Assembly (NCBI GenBank): GCA_009767595.1
Contig: VSDK01026096.1
Span: 609-64,608 of the forward strand
Source of the DNA: Symbiodinium kawagutii
Taxonomy: Eukaryota > Sar > Dinophyceae > Suessiales > Symbiodiniaceae
Direction of reading: 5' to 3'
Length of the DNA stretch: 64,000 nucleotides
A program made the position numbers and the translations under genes. Below the pieces are notes generated by a model. It was not told the origin of the DNA and did not search any database. It saw only the letters and a list, made by a program, of their open reading frames with translations. Position 1 is the first letter of the stretch, and every line of letters begins with the position of its first letter. This document shows positions 43,573 to 57,050 of this stretch, piece by piece.

Positions 43573-44030
43573 TGGTCTAAATCATCATCAAAGTAAGGTA
43601 TGATCAGTTTCCTCATTCATCATCATCTAATTACCATTGTGGCTATGTGTTGTGCATTGTATAACCAAGAACCTGGCTTGGATTTCCACTCTCAATGTTG
43701 CGATGAGTTTTCACAATTTTTTAAACATGTTCACAGTATGCTTAATGTAGGACAAACCTCTCCATATTTCTTTCTATACATATATTGGTGTGCATTTTTG
43801 CGTGTAAATACGTTGTTTGCGTGTCTTTACTTGTCAATATGTATAATTCCATGTGGATTGGCATGCATGATATGTTTGTTACAACAAACATGTTTATTGA
43901 GTATGGGTGACTGTTCATTCATCAAAGCATTTGAGCACATGATGATACAATTGTACTTACGGTGAATCGTTGAAAATAGATAAACATGGTATTTGCAAAA
44001 CGTTCACCAATGTATTTTCTAGTGTTTGAA
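43573..44030. other. AT-rich stretch, nothing supported
   Basis: A 121-codon plus ORF (43600-43965) is rich in Cys, Leu and Ile as expected from composition. No splice or domain support. Confidence 0.5.
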
Positions 44031-44039
44031 CCAGGATCA

Positions 44040-45060
44040 TGAATGAATCTTATGAATAACAAGCAGATAACCACAAACAACAATGATTGATGCACATCAC
44101 CATAACCAACAACTACTAATAGCCAATAACCACAACCATAGCAATAAGCCAACAACCATTTCACTAAAATATGCATTGACCAATGTAACCATAACCAGTA
44201 AAAGATACCAACAACCAATGACCAATAACCATAACCAACAATTATGAATAGTTATGATTATACCCACTTACGGTCATTTTTTCTAAACAATAACCAGCTA
44301 TGATCTTGGGTTATTTATGGTCATGGTCATGGTTATGGTTGTAACCAATAATCAATATCAATAACCACTAGCCACAACCAATAACCATTTATCATAAAAA
44401 TAACAACTAACCATGATTATAATAACAACTAACCATGATCATAGTAACCACGATCATAATCAATAGCCAATAACCTCAATCATTTGACCAATATATCTTG
44501 AGCTATTGACCGATATCACCATAACCAATAAAAGATACCAATAACCAAGAACCACCAATAAAACCATAACTATTGACCAATATAACCATAACCAGTCAAA
44601 ATGACCAATAACCACAACCAATGATCAACAACCATTTGACCAACAATTAGTAGTTCTGATTATAACAAATTACGATCATAATATATCATAATCAACAAGC
44701 ATCACCAATTTGTTATAATCATAACCAAATCAATAATTTGTTAAATCTTTAATTGTTACAATGAATAACCATTATGATTGACCATATTCAACAACCATCA
44801 TAACTACTCATAACTACTAAGAACCAGATTATGATCATAGTCAATAACCATCAATATAACCATAATCAATAAACATTTAACCCATATATATATAACCAGA
44901 ATTACTGACCCATATAACCATCAATAACCATCAATCACCAGATTATGATCATAGTCAATAACCATTATTGACCAATATAACCATAACCAATATAACCAAT
45001 ATAACCATCACCAATATAGCCAATGACCAATATAACCATCACCATCACCAGAAGTTTCCA
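44040..45060. repeat. degenerate AACCATAACCAATA repeat field
   Basis: About 1 kb of irregular repeats of ACCAATA, ACCATAACCA and CAATAACC with no fixed period and strong strand bias (A and C on plus, few G). No coding signal. Confidence 0.85.
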
Positions 45061-45078
45061 AGCACCAATAACCCTCAG

Positions 45079-45160
45079 CACGGATACCTGCCAGGCCTGG
45101 ACGCCTGCCTATGAGCAGGTCATCGCCAATGCGCGGCGTGAGGTGCCGCAGGGGGAAGGG
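45079..45160 (+). CDS. candidate exon
   Basis: GC-rich block after acceptor CCCTCAG: TDTCQAWTPAYEQVIANARR then EVPQGEG, ending at GGG|GTAGGC. Third positions about 78 percent GC. Phase 0 at its end matches the next block at 47543, so they may be one gene. Product unknown. Confidence 0.45.
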
Positions 45161-45229
45161 GTAGGCCAACGGGGGAGCGGTTTGGACCGCCCCCCGTAAC
45201 GGAGTGGCCGGTCACCCAATGGTTGGGGA

Positions 45230-45530
45230 AGGGTTGCTCACATGATGGATGAATGAATGATGGCCGAATGATGGATGAATGATGGATGAACCATCAATTG
45301 CCGTGAATTCATGGATGAACGATGGATGAATGATGGTTCGGCACTTGAAAAAACGGTGAAATGATGGCACAAGGATGGTTGAATGATGTTTGACACGTTT
45401 AAGTGTGGTGGAATGATGCTGACATGATGATTAAATGATGGTCAATGCTAGTCAGATTATGGCAAATGGATGATTAGATTATGGTGAGACTATGGTTAGA
45501 TCACCAATTTCTGGTAAGTAACGGTTCATG
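45230..45530. repeat. GGATGAATGATGG repeats
   Basis: Imperfect repeats of ATGGATGAATGATGG; low complexity, no coding signal. Confidence 0.75.
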
Positions 45531-47542
45531 GATCGTATTCCCATCTACTTTCTGGGAATCGTTGGTCACGAATCTATCAGATTAGTTGAGCTGGTTTTTT
45601 GGTTGTTATTTGGTGTGTGTTTTTTGTTTTTGTTAGCAGGTTGGTTTCTTGTTGGTTTCTTATGTTGATTTGGTGTTTATATGTTTGATAGTTTGGTTGG
45701 TTTCTTATGGCATATGTTATTTGGTGTTTGTTTTGTTGGTTGGTTTCTTGTTCATATGTTGATTTTTAACCATGCTGGATCGTATCGACTGCTCAAGTCG
45801 CTCAATCTTAGTTAGATCCAGTTTTTAGGGTTTGTGCTTAGAGTTCATTGTGTCAGGGGTGGTCGATTGTATTGTCATACCAAGCCAAGATCATAAACGG
45901 TGTTCGCTACTGATTTCGGACGGTGCTATGTACATCCGTTTACGCCGCATCATATATTCTTCAAAGCCAACCATGTCATGACTTGCATGGGAAACCAATT
46001 GTTTGCAGGGATAAACTGTAGCATTCCGGGGAGAATCCAACATCAACAAGCGCTTTTAATTGCGCATGACAGATCGTTTTTAATCATTACTGGCCCATAA
46101 TCAACCATCAGTAGTCACCATGATGAAGCATACCATTAGCCATCATTGCTCATTACTAGCTTGTTTTAAGACGGTGACATTTTTTCCACTACCAAACCAG
46201 TACATTATGTTGCCAGTATTGAAGTTATTGAAGATCATTTACTAATAACCAGGAATCGGTGTCAACGCTTATTAACTGTTTTTTTTCCCAACAATACATC
46301 AGAATTAGTCATGATGATTTCTTATCATCCATTATTATTCGCTAGTAGCTACCCAGCAACTATGTTGAATTGTTATCAACCAATACTTATGCATAGTTAT
46401 CATTACCAATGTATTGATATTTGTTAGAATTTATTAGCCAGTATGATTGATTATTAGCCATTATTAGCCATTGTGAGTCATTGTTAACCATTATTAACCA
46501 AATGAACCAAAAGTAATCATTCTTAATCAGTTTTTCACCATTGCTTTCATTTCACAACTTGCGAGGAGTTGCGCATGGCTTGGATCAGGCACAGAATCGG
46601 CTGACCTGGGACGGCTTATGTATTGGTGAAACAATGGTTGAAGCATGGCAAACGAGCAGGGTTTGGTTGATTAACAATGATTTGGTGTGTTAAGCAACTA
46701 ATGGTTGGTTAATCAACCATCACTAATAGTGAGTTAACAATGATTAGCAATGTTAGGATAACAATAAACATCAACAAAGTATTAGCAATGGTTTGTGAAT
46801 TGTTGACTAACAATGATTTGGTTGATATTGCTTGATAATGCTTAGTGATGTTTCTGAATGATTTATGGTTGATAGGTCGTTGATACCGATTGATGATTGA
46901 GAAATGGAGTGTTTGTGATCAAATTGTTTAGTGGTGAATACCATTTCTTCTTTGGGCAGCAATTAATTAATCTGGCTGTTGGTTGGGAGGGAGCTAAGGA
47001 GCCAGGGGCATCACCAGATCCCTTTTAAGGGGGCGGCTAAGGAGCTACCATGAGAGCTCAACCAAATGGCAGGGGTTCTCCAACCAAAGACTGTTGCTAT
47101 CCAAGGGTGGCCCGTGGCAGCTGAGAAAAACAACATGGCTACGATTTATCATGGCTTGTTATGCAATATCAACCGCTTACATATTCAGTTGTTTGGTTGG
47201 CAAGCATTGTTGAAAACTGTCAACGAGCTGGTTTATATCACATTAAGATGCTGATACGGTACTATATGCATGTACACTTATAAGAATAATACGATATGAA
47301 CGGTATTTCTATCAATGTGTGTATCGTCATATCACCTCACAGTACATATCGTTTCACAACTGCACACTGGTTGATATGTTTGATTGATCATTCATGGTTA
47401 TTAGATAGGTGGTTATTACACTCCGGTGATCCAACATAGCAATGGAAACTCACAATTTTTCGGTTGGAACCCTGCGAAATCAGTTATAGGTGGTGGATTT
47501 TCCATTGCTATGTTAGATCACCAGAGGGTAACCATCACTAAG

Positions 47543-47691
47543 TCCATCCCCATGACCAGCCACCCTTGCACCACCCGCAACGCGCTTGCTCCCACCAGGC
47601 TTTGGTTACAGAAGATGCCTGCAGCCTTGGACTACGGCTTGACCACCCTGGTGACCCTGGTCACCTTAGGTGCTCCGGCGGGAAAGACCCC
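47543..47691 (+). CDS. candidate exon with hydrophobic segment
   Basis: After acceptor CACTAAG: SIPMTSHPCTTRNALAPTRL, then AALDYGLTTLVTLVTLGAPA, ending at CC|GTGGTG. Third positions about 75 percent GC, no stop, and the minus strand is not open. One possible membrane helix. It joins the 45079-45160 block in phase. Family not recognised. Confidence 0.5.
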
Positions 47692-47817
47692 GTGGTGGTC
47701 GTGTGGAGGGTAGCGGTGCTGGTTGATCATCTGGCTGGTGGTTTCAAATAGGTTAATGGCTAGTAATGGTTGATAATATGGAATAATAAGCAACAAACCA
47801 ATGGTTAAACAACTTGC

Positions 47818-47912
47818 TGATTGGTGGTTTGATTCACATTTTGTTTACTTTCCCTAGTGATCATTGACAAATGGTTGGTTGACTCATATTTTTCATAGGG
47901 GTTGGAAAAAAA
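47818..47912. mobile_element. family C element
   Basis: GATTGGTGGTTTGATTCACATTT at the left, then GGTTGGTTGACTCATATTTTTCATAGGGGTTGG. A preceding CTGGCTGGTGGTTTCAAATAGG at 47729 may be a second end. Confidence 0.5.
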
Positions 47913-48897
47913 CCAACGAGTCATGGTTGATGATGGTTGATCACGGTTGATTACTATAGTAAACGAAGGTGAATAGTGGTTGATATCTATAGTTGATGAT
48001 GGTTGATCATGGTTGATATCTATGGCTTTTGTTTGTTAATGATGGTTAATGATTGATAAGACAGCGATGGTTGAACAAATGAAGGTCATCTCATGGTGAA
48101 TGATTTATGGTGAAAAATGAACAGGTGTCAATCTCCGTTGAGACTGGTGGGATAATAATTCACAACTATTGCTCAAACACAGTGCAGGAATGTTTTCAAA
48201 TCCATCATTTTCTGATTAGAGAAACATCTCCATAGTCAATTTGTCGAACAAGTGGTGCATCCCCTCATGACCAAAACGAAAGCCTGGCAAAGAATTGGCT
48301 ATGAATTTGACAGGCAGCAGCAAGGGTGCTGAAATACGGGAGGAAGAGTGGCCATGTGGCATATGGCCCACCTTGGACATGCCTTGAATGCCGCATGGTG
48401 CGCCCAAGATCACCATCACTCGCTGTTTGACTTCTTGGTTGGCGCTCCTAGTTGGCTGAATGCTTGTGGATTAGTGTAAGGTGCAAAAAATAGACTGGTA
48501 TAAAAGCTACTCAACCACATGAACATCTACCATACCCAGCAATGTCATGTCATGCAGCACATAGCGTACACAGTCTATGGGTACAGCATCAGGGCGTCCC
48601 CCATATCCAACTTTGAGTGACATACCTCGGAGTTGCACAGCGCAGCCAGTAGATTGTTCATGGGAGACTTGACTCTCTGATCCAAACCTGTGAAGTGGTT
48701 CGCCTCAACTTTTTTTGCATCTATAATATGTTTAGAGAATCGATCAAGAATCTATATACAAGAATCTGTAAGAGCAAATCTATATATAATCTGTTCTAAA
48801 CACGTCCACAAAGAAATCAAATCAAATAAACAAGACTAAAAACAGAAATTAAAGCATATAAACAACTTTTTCCTCAACTTTCCATGTGGGCGGCACA

Positions 48898-48975
48898 ATG
48901 CGGCTGGTTTGCCTGGGAGGCTTCTATGTGCTCAGCACTCATCAGACACTCAAGGTGGAGTACCGACGTGGCTGA
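48898..48975 (+). CDS. possible first exon
   Basis: ATG reading MRLVCLGGFYVLSTHQTLKV then EYRRG, up to TGA or a donor just before it (CGACGTG|GCTGAG). No acceptor lies just upstream, so if real it is an initial exon with a signal-like start. Weak. Confidence 0.28.
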   Translation: MRLVCLGGFYVLSTHQTLKVEYRRG

Positions 48976-50149
48976 GGTGAAAGAATTTGGTAGTGATGAA
49001 ATTGTTGAATGAGGGCTAGTGATGGTTCATGGTGCTAAATGACCCTTAGGTGTTGATTATATCATTTAGTGATAGTTAAGTGATGGCTTATGATAGTGAC
49101 TTGGATCTTGATGGCGAATCATTCTGGCAACCGGTCATGCTGCTGCATGGCAGAACATTGACCATTGGACCACTGTCAATGGGGTACAACCGACGATCTG
49201 GACGAGTTGGGGATGGTGAATTGGGTTGGGTTGAGTGGTTGGTTGATAAGCGATGAGATCTTGTTATAGTAGTGGATAGATATAAAGTGGTGATATATGT
49301 GTTTCAGTAGCAATAGTAGTAATAAGATCCGTCAATATCTTTTTATAGTAGTGGTGATACATTGTTGCAGCTTATTGACAAATACAACATATGATGAATT
49401 TGCAATACTGATGGCCTTGTCAACTTGTCAACTACGGACGAACTTGTTTGAATGGGAACTGAATGTGGTTTGATCCACTAGTACGAGAAACGGCTAGATA
49501 TGGCTAGATATATTATCGGCACTACAACTTGTCACGCTCAATAACTACATTGCCGAGCATAGATATAGACCAGTTTGTTATGCTGTATTGAAAAGTATTT
49601 GGCTAAATAGAGTGGATCTTACATGTTTTCAATACCACATTTAATACTTTTTTGCCGCTTGTGATACCCATGTGGTTTGTTGTAACAACAGCCAGTTTGT
49701 AACATATTTGTACACATAAACAAAACTGGCGTATACAAATGTTTGTTATCACTCAATTACTACTGCTGATTTCAACATGTTTGGTATTACTCCGTTCATA
49801 TTGACCATTATTAAACACATTTTACTCAATTACTACTGCCAATTTAACATTGGGTATGAACCATCAACCATTCGTTCACCATTACTTCACGTGGTTTGTT
49901 GAAATACTGCATCTGGATATTGGATGACTAATTCATGGCTAACTAATTAGCATATTAAGTATCCATTGGTTCTCGATTAGTTGGCCTATTAAGTCAGGTC
50001 CATTAGCTTATTTACCATTAGTCATGAATCATTAACCACTAGGAGACCATTGGTCAATCACTAGTCACTCACCATTTCAATCCATCACATATAAGTTGGC
50101 CATATTCAACCACTAATCAGTCATTAGCTAGTCAACCATGAGACCTGGT

Positions 50150-51040
50150 TCTTCCAACCATTTGTGGTCAACGAGGGGTAAACTGATGGTTAATGGTGGT
50201 TATTAGTGGTTAACTGTGAATCATTAACCATTAGTGAACAATTTACCATCATTTACGTGGTCATTAATGGTTTTCCCATGGTTCCCCTGGTTGACTGTGA
50301 ATCAATAACCAATGGTGGTTCTGAATGGCAAACTGCTTTACCATGGGAAAACCATTTGTGATGATCAACCATTAATAACCACCATTAACCATCATTAACC
50401 ATTAGTTATTCATTAACCATCATTAACCATCATTAACCATCATTAACCATTAGTTAACCATTAACCATCATTAACCACTACTTAACCATTAACCACCATT
50501 AACCATTAGTTAACCATTAAGCCTCATTAACCATTAGTTAACCATTAACCATCATTAACCACCATTAACCATTAGTTAACCATTGCTTCACCGTTAACCA
50601 TCATTAACCATTGGTTAACCATTAACCATCATCAACCGTTAGTGAACCACTAACCATCATTTACGTAGTCATGGACTGTGAATCAACAATCAATTGTGGT
50701 TTTCATGGCTAAGTGTTTTACCATGGGAAAACCATTTATGATGGTTAACCATGAATATCCACCATTGACCATCATTAACTATTAGTTAACCATAAACCAT
50801 TATTAACCATTAGTCATTAGTCAACCATTAGTATGGGCAAACTAGTTAACCATGAGGAAAACCATATGGAATGAGTTAACCATTAGAAAAGCCATTCATT
50901 TGCTTATTGTTTTACCACTCGGCAAACTGTTTTACCATGGGAAAGCCATTCTTGATGGTTAACCATTAATAACCATTAATAACCATTAATAACCACCATT
51001 AACCATCATCAACCATCAGGTTAACCATTAGTTAGCCAAC
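50150..51040. repeat. TTAACCATTA repeat field with inverted blocks
   Basis: Dense imperfect repeats of CATTAACCATTAGTTAACC. Three blocks share AAACTGNTTTACCATGGGAAA (about 50330, 50710, 50930), and one opposite-strand match, ATGGTTTTCCCATGGT, lies at about 50268, so inverted copies are present. Confidence 0.82.
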
Positions 51041-51062
51041 TTATTGGATTTGGTTCCTCCAG

Positions 51063-51157
51063 CGGCGCAACAGGCCTCTGTGGCTCTGCCAGTCATTGCA
51101 TTCATCGGTTCGCTGATTGGTCCCATTGGCTCCTTTGCTGGAGCCAAGCGCATGTTG
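51063..51157 (+). CDS. candidate exon with membrane helix
   Basis: After acceptor GTTCCTCCAG: AAQQASVALPVIAFIGSLIG then PIGSFAGAKRML, ending at TTG|GTTAAT. A membrane segment followed by a small basic end. It faintly recalls the SLIxPxGxFxxxxKR stretch of phosphatidate cytidylyltransferases, but no second motif of that family was found, so no function is assigned. Confidence 0.42.
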
Positions 51158-52200
51158 GTTAATACCTGTACCAATTGGCCCTTGACACCATCATTTTCAT
51201 AGGTCAATTTAATAGATTTAATGTGATCTTAAAAGAAACCATGGAATTTTCCGTGCTTAATTGGCAATGGTTCTTAATTAGTGGTTAACTATGGGGCACT
51301 CCCAGTATCGGTTACATTTTGGAGGCTCAAAGACTACTTCTTTTAGTCTCCTGAAGGCCCATGAACAATGACTGACTGGTGGTCAAGTACAGTGATTGGT
51401 CAATACCTGATGGTCGATCGGTGACCAATAACTATATTGGTTATGACCAATCTCTGTAGTTGGAGAACTACTCGTTGATTGTAGAATTACTACAAGGACA
51501 ATAATTGCTTAACTACTGACTGATGGTCAACAAGCTGGTCAATTGTCGATCGGTGATGATGAACAAGAATAGGGCATGGCACGTAGCAATTCTCTGGGGA
51601 GCGCAAGGGCCATGGGAATCATGGGTCAGATTCCAACGGCTGGGTCGCTATTTTACGGTCATTTTTGGGACGACCAGTGGTGACCCTTGACCCAGAGCAA
51701 GATCACCTCGCAGCTATTGGTTGTGATGCAGAGATGGTAGACTGGTAGATATGATTAGGGATAGTTTTCCTTTCAGCAACAGCATGACAATTGATTCTAG
51801 ACCATGATTATTTGAATCATGGAACTGACAATGAGCCAGTATGTAGAGAGCTATTTTGGAATCTTAGCATATCGTTTGATCCAGTAGGTACACCGTTTGC
51901 CCCATAGTTTTCAGTTTCCACGCTTAGTTGACCCGTCTACTTCGATGCTTGCTTTAGAGATGATGGCTGCATAGGTTTCTGCATGCAGTTTTGGACACTC
52001 AAATGATGGTGACTAATGGTTTACATTTGTTGATCAAAAAAATATGGCCTATTGGTTGGCCCATTGGTTGGCCCCTTGTAACAATGTAAACCATCATTGT
52101 AGCTATTCAAATTTGATCCAATACATAGTAAAACATGTTATCAACCAAGTACGCTGTGGGCTCAGATTGCTACATTCTAATAGCGAACAATACATAAATG

Positions 52201-52308
52201 GTGGTTTCTCAAAATAGGAGTGTCCCCAAAGTGGTTGGCTTATAAATGTAAACCACTGATAATGGTTGACTTGGGGGTACTCCTACTAATTGCTATAAGA
52301 AGTAGTTT
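52201..52308. mobile_element. family B element
   Basis: GGTGGTTTCTCAAAATAGGAGTGTCC at the left; TTGGGGGTACTCCTACTAATTG at the right. Confidence 0.55.
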
Positions 52309-52361
52309 AGTAAGAAATACGCCTATTTATGATAAAACCATCATTAGCCACTGTAAACCAC

Positions 52362-52463
52362 CATCATTTAAGAAATGGGGGTACCCCCAAATCATCCATT
52401 GGAAACCATTTATGGTAACAAACGATCCATTTTTCGAGGTACCCTCATTTTATGAAACACCCA
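52362..52463. mobile_element. family B element
   Basis: CATTTAAGAAATGGGGGTACCCCCAAATCATCC at the left; TTTTTCGAGGTACCCTCATTTTATGAAACACCC at the right; close to the previous copy. Confidence 0.5.
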
Positions 52464-52498
52464 GACGGCAACGGATTCTTCATGGCTACAATGCACAG

Positions 52499-52600
52499 CT
52501 ATGAACGGCTGTGCCTCCCGTGCCCAGGACAGTTTCCCACGCTGGTGAACCAGTGTCTTGCCAGCAGCTGGTTTCGGCGGAGCTGAAGATTTGCAGCAGC
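52499..52600. other. exon-like block, strand unresolved
   Basis: GC-rich, open on plus (YERLCLPCPGQFPTLVNQCL) and on minus (three overlapping frames). No splice pair is decisive. Confidence 0.25.
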
Positions 52601-53235
52601 CTGTTGTTGGTCGTCGGAAACCATGGGGAAACCGAGTTTTGACCATGGGAAAGCATGGGAAAGCACGGGACACCGAGCTTTTTCAACTTGTTTTCGTCCT
52701 AAATCTGGCCAACTTCCAGGACATATGTTTTCAGTCAGTAGCAGCTGTGACATACCGAGCTAGTTAGAAATACAATATAGCCAGCTAGATAGCATTACGA
52801 TGCATTACGTAGTCAACAATACATGGGTACCAGAGTTTCCCTAGATTCCGAGACTATTGAGTATCACTTTGTTGATAGTGATCAAAATCATTATTTACCA
52901 GGAGTTGAACATCAAACACTTGCAGTACACAAATATGTTCCACACGTTGCCTTTCACTGAGGTACAAGGTCTTCCGCTCCGCGTACGATCGCTTTCACCG
53001 TACCTTGGATTGCGGGTGCAGGGCTGGTGCTGGCCAAACAAGAACCAGTGGCCAAGAATGGCTAAGCAATTCTTGATTGATTATCAAGTTTTGCACTGGT
53101 TGATAGTCATCGTTGTGGTTGATACTTGTCAAGAATGCTTAGTTGTGATTGACTCGTTGTCGGTAATCATTAATTCTGACTTCAAAATGATGGTTAATTC
53201 ACTTTCTGTTTTTTTTAAGTGTGGGTGGGTGCTCC

Positions 53236-53556
53236 ATGAAAAGGGCGGAAGGTAAACTTTATCATCGGCTGGCTATCCCCATGGGCAATTACGGATATGG
53301 CATCAATGCCGAAGCGAGCAACAGCCCCGCATATTGCTTGTGCTGCAGTGTTGAGGCCCGGAAAGCAGAGAATTTAGATAGTCGATACATTGGAATAGCC
53401 TTCACTCATCTCTCAGACGCTCTCAAGCGTGGCATTTTAATTAGGGACCCAGGAGAGCACGTTCTTTTTTCAAGACTGACGAAGACTGGTGATGAATTGA
53501 TGCATCTCATTCCAAAATACGAAGTTTATGCAAGCTGTAATTGCTGTGATCGATGA
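53236..53556 (+). CDS. unknown protein or terminal exon
   Basis: ATG at 53236 to TGA at 53556, about 106 codons, after acceptor TTTTTTTAAG. It reads RLAIPMGNYGYGINAEASNS, then CLCCSVEARKAENLDSRYIG and SDALKRGILIRDPGEHVLFS. Balanced amino acid use and a Cys-rich centre and end suggest real coding. No family recognised; it could be the last exon of the genes upstream. Confidence 0.45.
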   Translation: MKRAEGKLYHRLAIPMGNYGYGINAEASNSPAYCLCCSVEARKAENLDSRYIGIAFTHLSDALKRGILIRDPGEHVLFSRLTKTGDELMHLIPKYEVYASCNCCDR

Positions 53557-55473
53557 TGGCAGTTTGTTCCGTTGCCACGCCTAAAGTCAATTTGAATTCT
53601 ATATGATGGCCCCTCATGAGTCATGAGTGAAAGATCAAATTTGTCATTTGGGATGATCTGATGGCTGGTTCCTCCAGCATGTCAAACGGATGGATGCTGT
53701 CCAGCAATAGATGGCTCCCCCGGCCATCACTATGTGACCAGCATGGCATGCACGACATGATCAAGTGCTTGAAGTCGTTGGGTTCTGGTGGTAATGATTT
53801 CTGGTTCTGTATCACCCAGTCACCGGCTTGGTAAGTTGAACTTCACGTTGGAAATCCCTGTAGTTGATGCTTAGAATAGCCGGCTTTCCAACTTACGTTT
53901 TACCATCAAAAAAGCAACCTATTGTGAACCACTACCAGATCAGACCTCCGTGCTCAACCCACCAATGAGCACGGGCAACGGCTTCAGCATTTTCCTTGGA
54001 AAGACCGTTGATGATCGTCATCAACGGGGGCTGTAAAGCACCTGGTACCACCCTTTACACAGCATGCACAAAATCGATGAGTTAAATATGTATATGTTTT
54101 TTCCTGAGTTTCATATCATGTATTTTGTCAATCGTTATCAACCATTTACATCCATTTACTGAGCAGTGTTGATTTTGGATAATTACCTTTGGTTGGCTAT
54201 CATTTACTATTATCAGCTATCAGCTAACATTTATCATTTGCAGGATGTGCCACCGTTCACAATAAGTCGTGTTGGATCAAATACATGGCTCTGAAGTCGC
54301 TACTTATTGAGCATCAATCATTGACGATAACCATGCCGAGAACCACTAGTGACGGACCATTTAATCTGTTAAAACCATTATTGAACAATATAAAGCCGTA
54401 TGACCCAATACCATGTGCTTAACCATTTGTCGTGAACCGTTGTTGAGTGGTTCGTATGGCCACACCGACCACCATAAACCAATATCAAACGTCATGAATC
54501 ATCATTTTTAATTAATCTAGATTGACATGAACAGGTTGAACGGTAATTGTTTTCAGCCATGATCAAGCATTCTTTAGCACAAGAAACGAAAATGATCCGG
54601 CCATTCAGCCGTGACATAACATGGTTAACTGCCAACCCCACTGCCCCAAAAATTTTAAGTAACCGTCCCAAGAGCTCGGGACCCCAGGTTTCATGGGTGC
54701 GCGACTCAGAACATGCTGGAGCTGCCATGAGTGAAGGCCGCCCGAGATTTCGCACTGGTTGCTATTGCTATCGATTACTAAATTTACCTCCAAGAATAGC
54801 AAGAAATGTTTGGCGGGTGACCATATTATGAACAGTATGGGGTATTCACATTGCTGTCTGTACGCTTGGTATGACATTGGTAAGAATTGTTCAAACATTT
54901 GCCATGAGAGTGACAATTTTGCTAGATGTTTGTTTACCCGGTACAGGGTATGCTTACAGCCACCAGAGGTGGCATGAATGGATCACGATTCCACTCCTCA
55001 GTTTAACCATTTGTTGAAGCACATTTGGGGGTGGATTTGGGGGCAACCTCCATTTGACCAGCCAAGAAGCTAGGGTGGACTATCAGCAAGTGAGGTGGTA
55101 ATGCACCTACACGCACTTTTAGTTCACAATAATTCAATCATTCTCATCCATGAATCCATGTTATGAATCATCATTCTCAATCATCATTCTCAATCATCAT
55201 TCTCAATCAATCAATATTGATTTAACTATTTTTGAGCATTAATTTAGAAAGGAATTAGTCGCCAATATTCATCAATGATCATTTGCCCTTTTAAGCAATG
55301 TTCATCCTACATCAACGATGATATTGAGGATGTGATTCATAAATCAATTATTCAATGAAAAAAGGCTCCTTCTAGCATGAGTGATTCATTCAGCAACCAC
55401 CAAGAGCCTTTAATCATCACTGCTCATCATTGACCATCAGTGTTTAGCTCTGGAGTTCTTGTAGCCAGTAAAC

Positions 55474-55586
55474 TGGCTGTGGGTCAAAACCCTGTACCCC
55501 TGGTTCCCCCATCATTAACCATTGCTTTCCCTATTGTTCTTGGGAATTATCCTCCATTATTGATGGTTAATATTGACCCATAACTA
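55474..55586. mobile_element. family A element, copy 10
   Basis: TGGCTGTGGGTCAAAACCCTG...GGTTAATATTGACCCATAACTAGC; about 113 bp. Confidence 0.82.
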
Positions 55587-55915
55587 GCTGATGCAGGACT
55601 TCGTGCATACCTACCATGGGGGTACACCATTGACTCGCACAAATCCTATGCTAAACACCGGTCTTCACCAGCTTGGGACCTCAAGCTTCGGCTTGAAAGT
55701 TTGGAAGTCAAACGTGATATGCAAGTCTTGACCTTGATTAATTAAGCATAATTCTTCACCTGTACTGACCTGGAACAACCCACACTATCCAATACGCACC
55801 ATCCATTCACCAGCAATTCCGCTCGTCATTGTGCGTTTTCCTTTTCATCCTGGAGCAGCCCCGGTGTCCCAAAAGATTTCTTGTAATGGCTGAGGTGTCC
55901 CAAAAGATTATTACT

Positions 55916-56028
55916 AGCAATGGGTCAAAACCCTGTACCCTTGGTTCCCCTATCACTAACCATTGTTTCCCTTATTATTGTTGGTCATTATCCCCCATTA
56001 TTGGTTGCTTAATATTGACCCATAGCCA
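55916..56028 (-). mobile_element. family A element, copy 11, at an exon end
   Basis: Plus: GCAATGGGTCAAAACCCTG...TTAATATTGACCCATAGCC. On the minus strand it begins ATG|GCTATGGGTCAA exactly where the minus exon 56125-56027 ends, giving a GC donor. Its other end reads TTTTGACCCATTGC and has lost the AG, so the acceptor must lie further on (TGCTAG is near). Confidence 0.78.
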
Positions 56029-56909
56029 TTGAGATGGCACCTGACGGCACTTGCATCATGGCCGGGTCGACCAAGGATTCGGACACATGCCAAAGCCCTT
56101 CGCGCCAGAGCTCGCCACTTGTCGACTCGTCACAGTAACCTACCCCACCACCCGTTGTCGTTACCGATGGAGAAATCTGAGTTTTTTGTGCGGCAATGGA
56201 GGTATTTGAGGCTACCAAATACTATCTGGTTGGTGGTTTCAAACGGTGTTTCAACCACCAAAAAGCTGTTGATATAAAGAAAACACATTGGGGTTTTGTT
56301 GGGCATTGTATTGGGATTCCAACCGCCAACTGCATGAAAGGCTGAAATGTGTTAATGTTGTGACTGGTTTTCAGCTGCAGTTGATCCGGCCAGTTGGTCT
56401 TCGTTCATATGACTGGTGTGATGATGACAGCCATCCTCCTTTTCCCAGGATACCTTGGTCAACCCACCTGCGTGGAAAAGTCGAGCATTTATTGATGGTG
56501 TGCCTAGCAAGGGCTGACCAGGACCAACCATTACTGATAATGTTAACCATCCCTGGCCATTGATGAAAGCAGCCAAGTGCGTCGCCACTATTGGTAACCA
56601 TCATTCGCCACTATGCAAACCAACCATTACAAAGCATTGTTAGCCATTGTGGCTAATGATGGTTACTAGCTAAGAGCCACCACGCTAACGATAACCTTCA
56701 TCAACTATCACTAATTAAGCATGATTGACCACTATTAGCCACTACTAAGCACTATTAGCCACTTGACCTTAGCTTGGTGTGTTGATTCACCAAGATAACC
56801 TGCCAAGTCCCACCCCCCCGGGCGGTACACCAATAAGCATCGCCGGACATGTCGTTCCCTGAGGAAAGTCCCAGAGGCACGGTGACGTCGGCGACTGGGA
56901 AGTTGGTGG
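56027..56909 (-). CDS. two exons of an unrecognised minus-strand gene
   Basis: Exon 56909-56800: acceptor CACCCCAG, donor CAG|GTTATC, reading TNFPVADVTVPLGLSSGNDM then SGDAYWCTARGGGTWQ. Exon 56125-56027: acceptor GACGAG, reading STSGELWREGLWHVSESLVD then PAMMQVPSGAISM, GC donor at family A copy 11. The junction is phase 0 on both sides and third positions are about 70 percent GC. The plus strand is also open over parts of both blocks, and the rest of the gene was not traced. Confidence 0.42.
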
Positions 56910-57050
56910 CTGGGGTGGTGCAGATGAGTTGACCTGGATGGTCAACTATAGGGAATAGTGGTGAACTGTTAGGGAATAATTGGTTAACATTGGGCAACTG
57001 TTGGGGAATAGTTGGTGAACTGTTGCGGGGCTAAGAATTCATCATAATTA

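Noticed and set aside
51063..51157. Phosphatidate cytidylyltransferase assignment
   Set aside because: Only one weakly similar stretch; the diagnostic downstream motif was not found within several kilobases.
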